Shown here: one piece after another, positions 34,547-35,672 of the stretch
Numbering within the stretch: the first letter of the stretch is position 1
Layout of the letters: each line of letters starts with the position of its first letter
Source: an uncultured Saprospiraceae bacterium
GTDB lineage: Bacteria > Bacteroidota > Bacteroidia > Chitinophagales > Saprospiraceae
Assembly: GCA_938003955.1 (NCBI GenBank)
Contig: CALKXE010000286.1
Span: forward strand, 1-35,672
Length of the DNA: 35,672 bases
Direction: 5' to 3'
The notes under the pieces: generated by a model
The model's database searches: none
The model's input: only the letters and a program-made list of their open reading frames with translations
Told to the model about the DNA's origin: nothing
Made by a program: the position numbers and the translations under genes

Positions 34547-35672
34547 CTAATTATTAGATAGCTTAATCGCTAACATCAACAATGAAATCTTTTTATATTT
34601 GGACTCCTTAATATCAAAATAGCCATACATTCTTCTCAAAGAAGATCCAATACCATCCACACTCATAAATGCCTTCTTTGCAATTTCTTTATTGGGAATA
34701 ACAGGATCATCTAATAGAATATTAAGAACTAACCAATCCGTTTCATTCAGCTTTCTATCGATAAAGGATTCAATCTTATCTTTATCTAATTCAAATTTAT
34801 TGGTTTGCGCCACAATAGAAGAATCTATGTTTTTTAACCTATCAATTTCTACAAGTAAACTATCTTTCTTTTTATTACTGGATTTTATAACTGATCTACT
34901 ATAAAGAAAAACACCTAAAAGTAGAATAACAGAAATTATACCTATTGTATATGTTTTCTTTAAATGGTCAACTTTTAACTGCCCTTGCGTTTCTTCATTT
35001 TTTAGCTGATTCTTATAGATCTTAGCTTCATACTCATTCTGAATGGCTTCTCTTACGATTGAAGCCTTACTTTTTTGCATCTCCAAACTATCACTAAACA
35101 TGACATGCTTCTCATGCATTGAAAGGGACAAGTCATACCTATTCTGTGATTTGTAGCATCTATAAAGCAATTCATATAAATCTACTTTCTGTTCGTTTTT
35201 AGTATCAGTTTTTACCATTTCCTGTACAGCTTCAGCCTTCTTCGTAGCATTATCTATATCAGTATCAAAATATAACTCAGCATCAAATGTAAGTACTTCA
35301 ATAAGCTTAGAGTTATTCTTTAACTTTTGAACAATTGCAATACTTTTATTCAGATTTGATCTAGTTTCTTGTTTATCACCTAATTTATGAAACGACTTTG
35401 CAATTAGGAAATAACAATTCGATATTGCGAATTTGTTGTTATATTCTATTAATGTACTCAATGATTTTCTACACTCCACTATAGCTTCATTATATTTACC
35501 TTGTTCGTAATATATAGCACCTACATCAGCTAATAAACTAACCGCTTTCTTATCACGGCCGAGCTCATAATAAATATTTATTGACTCCATTAAATTTTCC
35601 AATGCAAGATCATAGCTGCCAATATGATAATACACTAATCCAATATTGTTTAATATCCTTGCTTCTCCTTTC
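34547..35672 (-). CDS. TPR protein with membrane segment and C-terminal HTH, 5' end missing
   Basis: The frame is open to the right edge of the window (…KGEARILNNIGLVYYHIGSYD), so the gene starts outside; 374 codons are visible. At least four tetratricopeptide repeats are seen in the first 200 residues (NNIGLVYYHIGSYDLALENL, GAIYYEQGKYNEAI, FLIAKSFHKLGD), then a charged coiled-coil stretch, one membrane segment (YTIGIISVILLLGVFLYS), a second short coiled coil, and a C-terminal LuxR/GerE-like helix-turn-helix (LNETDWLVLNILLDDPVIPNKEIAKKAF... GSSLRRMYGYFDI). This layout is typical of Bacteroidota membrane-anchored TPR regulators, with the HTH on the cytoplasmic side. It is upstream of and on the same strand as the SprB-repeat gene, which it might control. 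Confidence 0.8.
   Translation of the reverse strand, partial: KGEARILNNIGLVYYHIGSYDLALENLMESINIYYELGRDKKAVSLLADVGAIYYEQGKYNEAIVECRKSLSTLIEYNNKFAISNCYFLIAKSFHKLGDKQETRSNLNKSIAIVQKLKNNSKLIEVLTFDAELYFDTDIDNATKKAEAVQEMVKTDTKNEQKVDLYELLYRCYKSQNRYDLSLSMHEKHVMFSDSLEMQKSKASIVREAIQNEYEAKIYKNQLKNEETQGQLKVDHLKKTYTIGIISVILLLGVFLYSRSVIKSSNKKKDSLLVEIDRLKNIDSSIVAQTNKFELDKDKIESFIDRKLNETDWLVLNILLDDPVIPNKEIAKKAFMSVDGIGSSLRRMYGYFDIKESKYKKISLLMLAIKLSNN

Overview
This window looks like chromosomal DNA of a Bacteroidota bacterium, probably of the Saprospiria type. The base composition is AT-rich. Possible promoters carry the Bacteroidota -7 box TAnnTTTG. There are TonB-dependent receptors with an N-terminal carboxypeptidase-regulatory-like domain, one of them paired with a DUF4249 lipoprotein. 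Two large secreted proteins end in type IX secretion (T9SS) sorting domains, one type B and one type A. The class-level guess is inference from gene style; I could not compare genomes. No tRNA, rRNA, CRISPR array, insertion sequence or prophage gene was found.

Layout. 1-516: 3' end of a glutamate-synthase-like gene, then a 533-base gap. 1050-2572: a DUF58 protein and thioredoxin, both on the minus strand. 2848-8577: two TonB receptors tail to tail, the second in an operon with a DUF4249 lipoprotein. 8878-12177: a 1099-residue T9SS substrate with twelve 41-residue repeats. 12403-14843: CCA-adding enzyme, a thioredoxin-fold lipoprotein and a small haem-binding-type lipoprotein. 14934-20950: an M23 peptidase, then a divergent cluster of an ACAD10/11-type acyl-CoA dehydrogenase, two short-chain dehydrogenases, an ACAD10/11-type kinase and an alkenal/enone reductase. 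21107-24957: a DUF6882-like protein, a DUF4369/thioredoxin-fold secreted protein, pyrB and pyrR. 25099-26873: the two membrane subunits of a TRAP transporter without a binding protein. 27106-31600: a DUF6909-type protein, a broken GNAT acetyltransferase gene, hemE and dapB. 31768-34296: an SprB-repeat T9SS substrate. 34547-35672: a TPR/transmembrane/HTH regulator that runs off the right end.

The best candidate for an under-described system is 15820-20950. In animals the APH-like kinase domain and the acyl-CoA dehydrogenase domain are fused in ACAD10/ACAD11 and act on 4-hydroxyacyl-CoAs through a 4-phospho intermediate; the Pseudomonas levulinate (lva) pathway uses separate versions. Here the two modules are separate genes on either side of a 136-base divergent promoter region, together with an apparently NADP-type and an apparently NAD-type SDR and a CurA/PTGR-like double-bond reductase. 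That set would fit catabolism of 4-hydroxy acids or of lipid-peroxidation 4-hydroxyalkenals; the substrate is inferred only.

Other points to check are a GNAT gene carrying two nonsense codons seven bases apart (28951-29409), a pyrR gene whose promoter box lies so close to the start codon that no attenuation leader fits, a CX4CH haem-type lipoprotein, and a DUF6909 protein with a nucleoside-phosphorylase-like C-terminal half.
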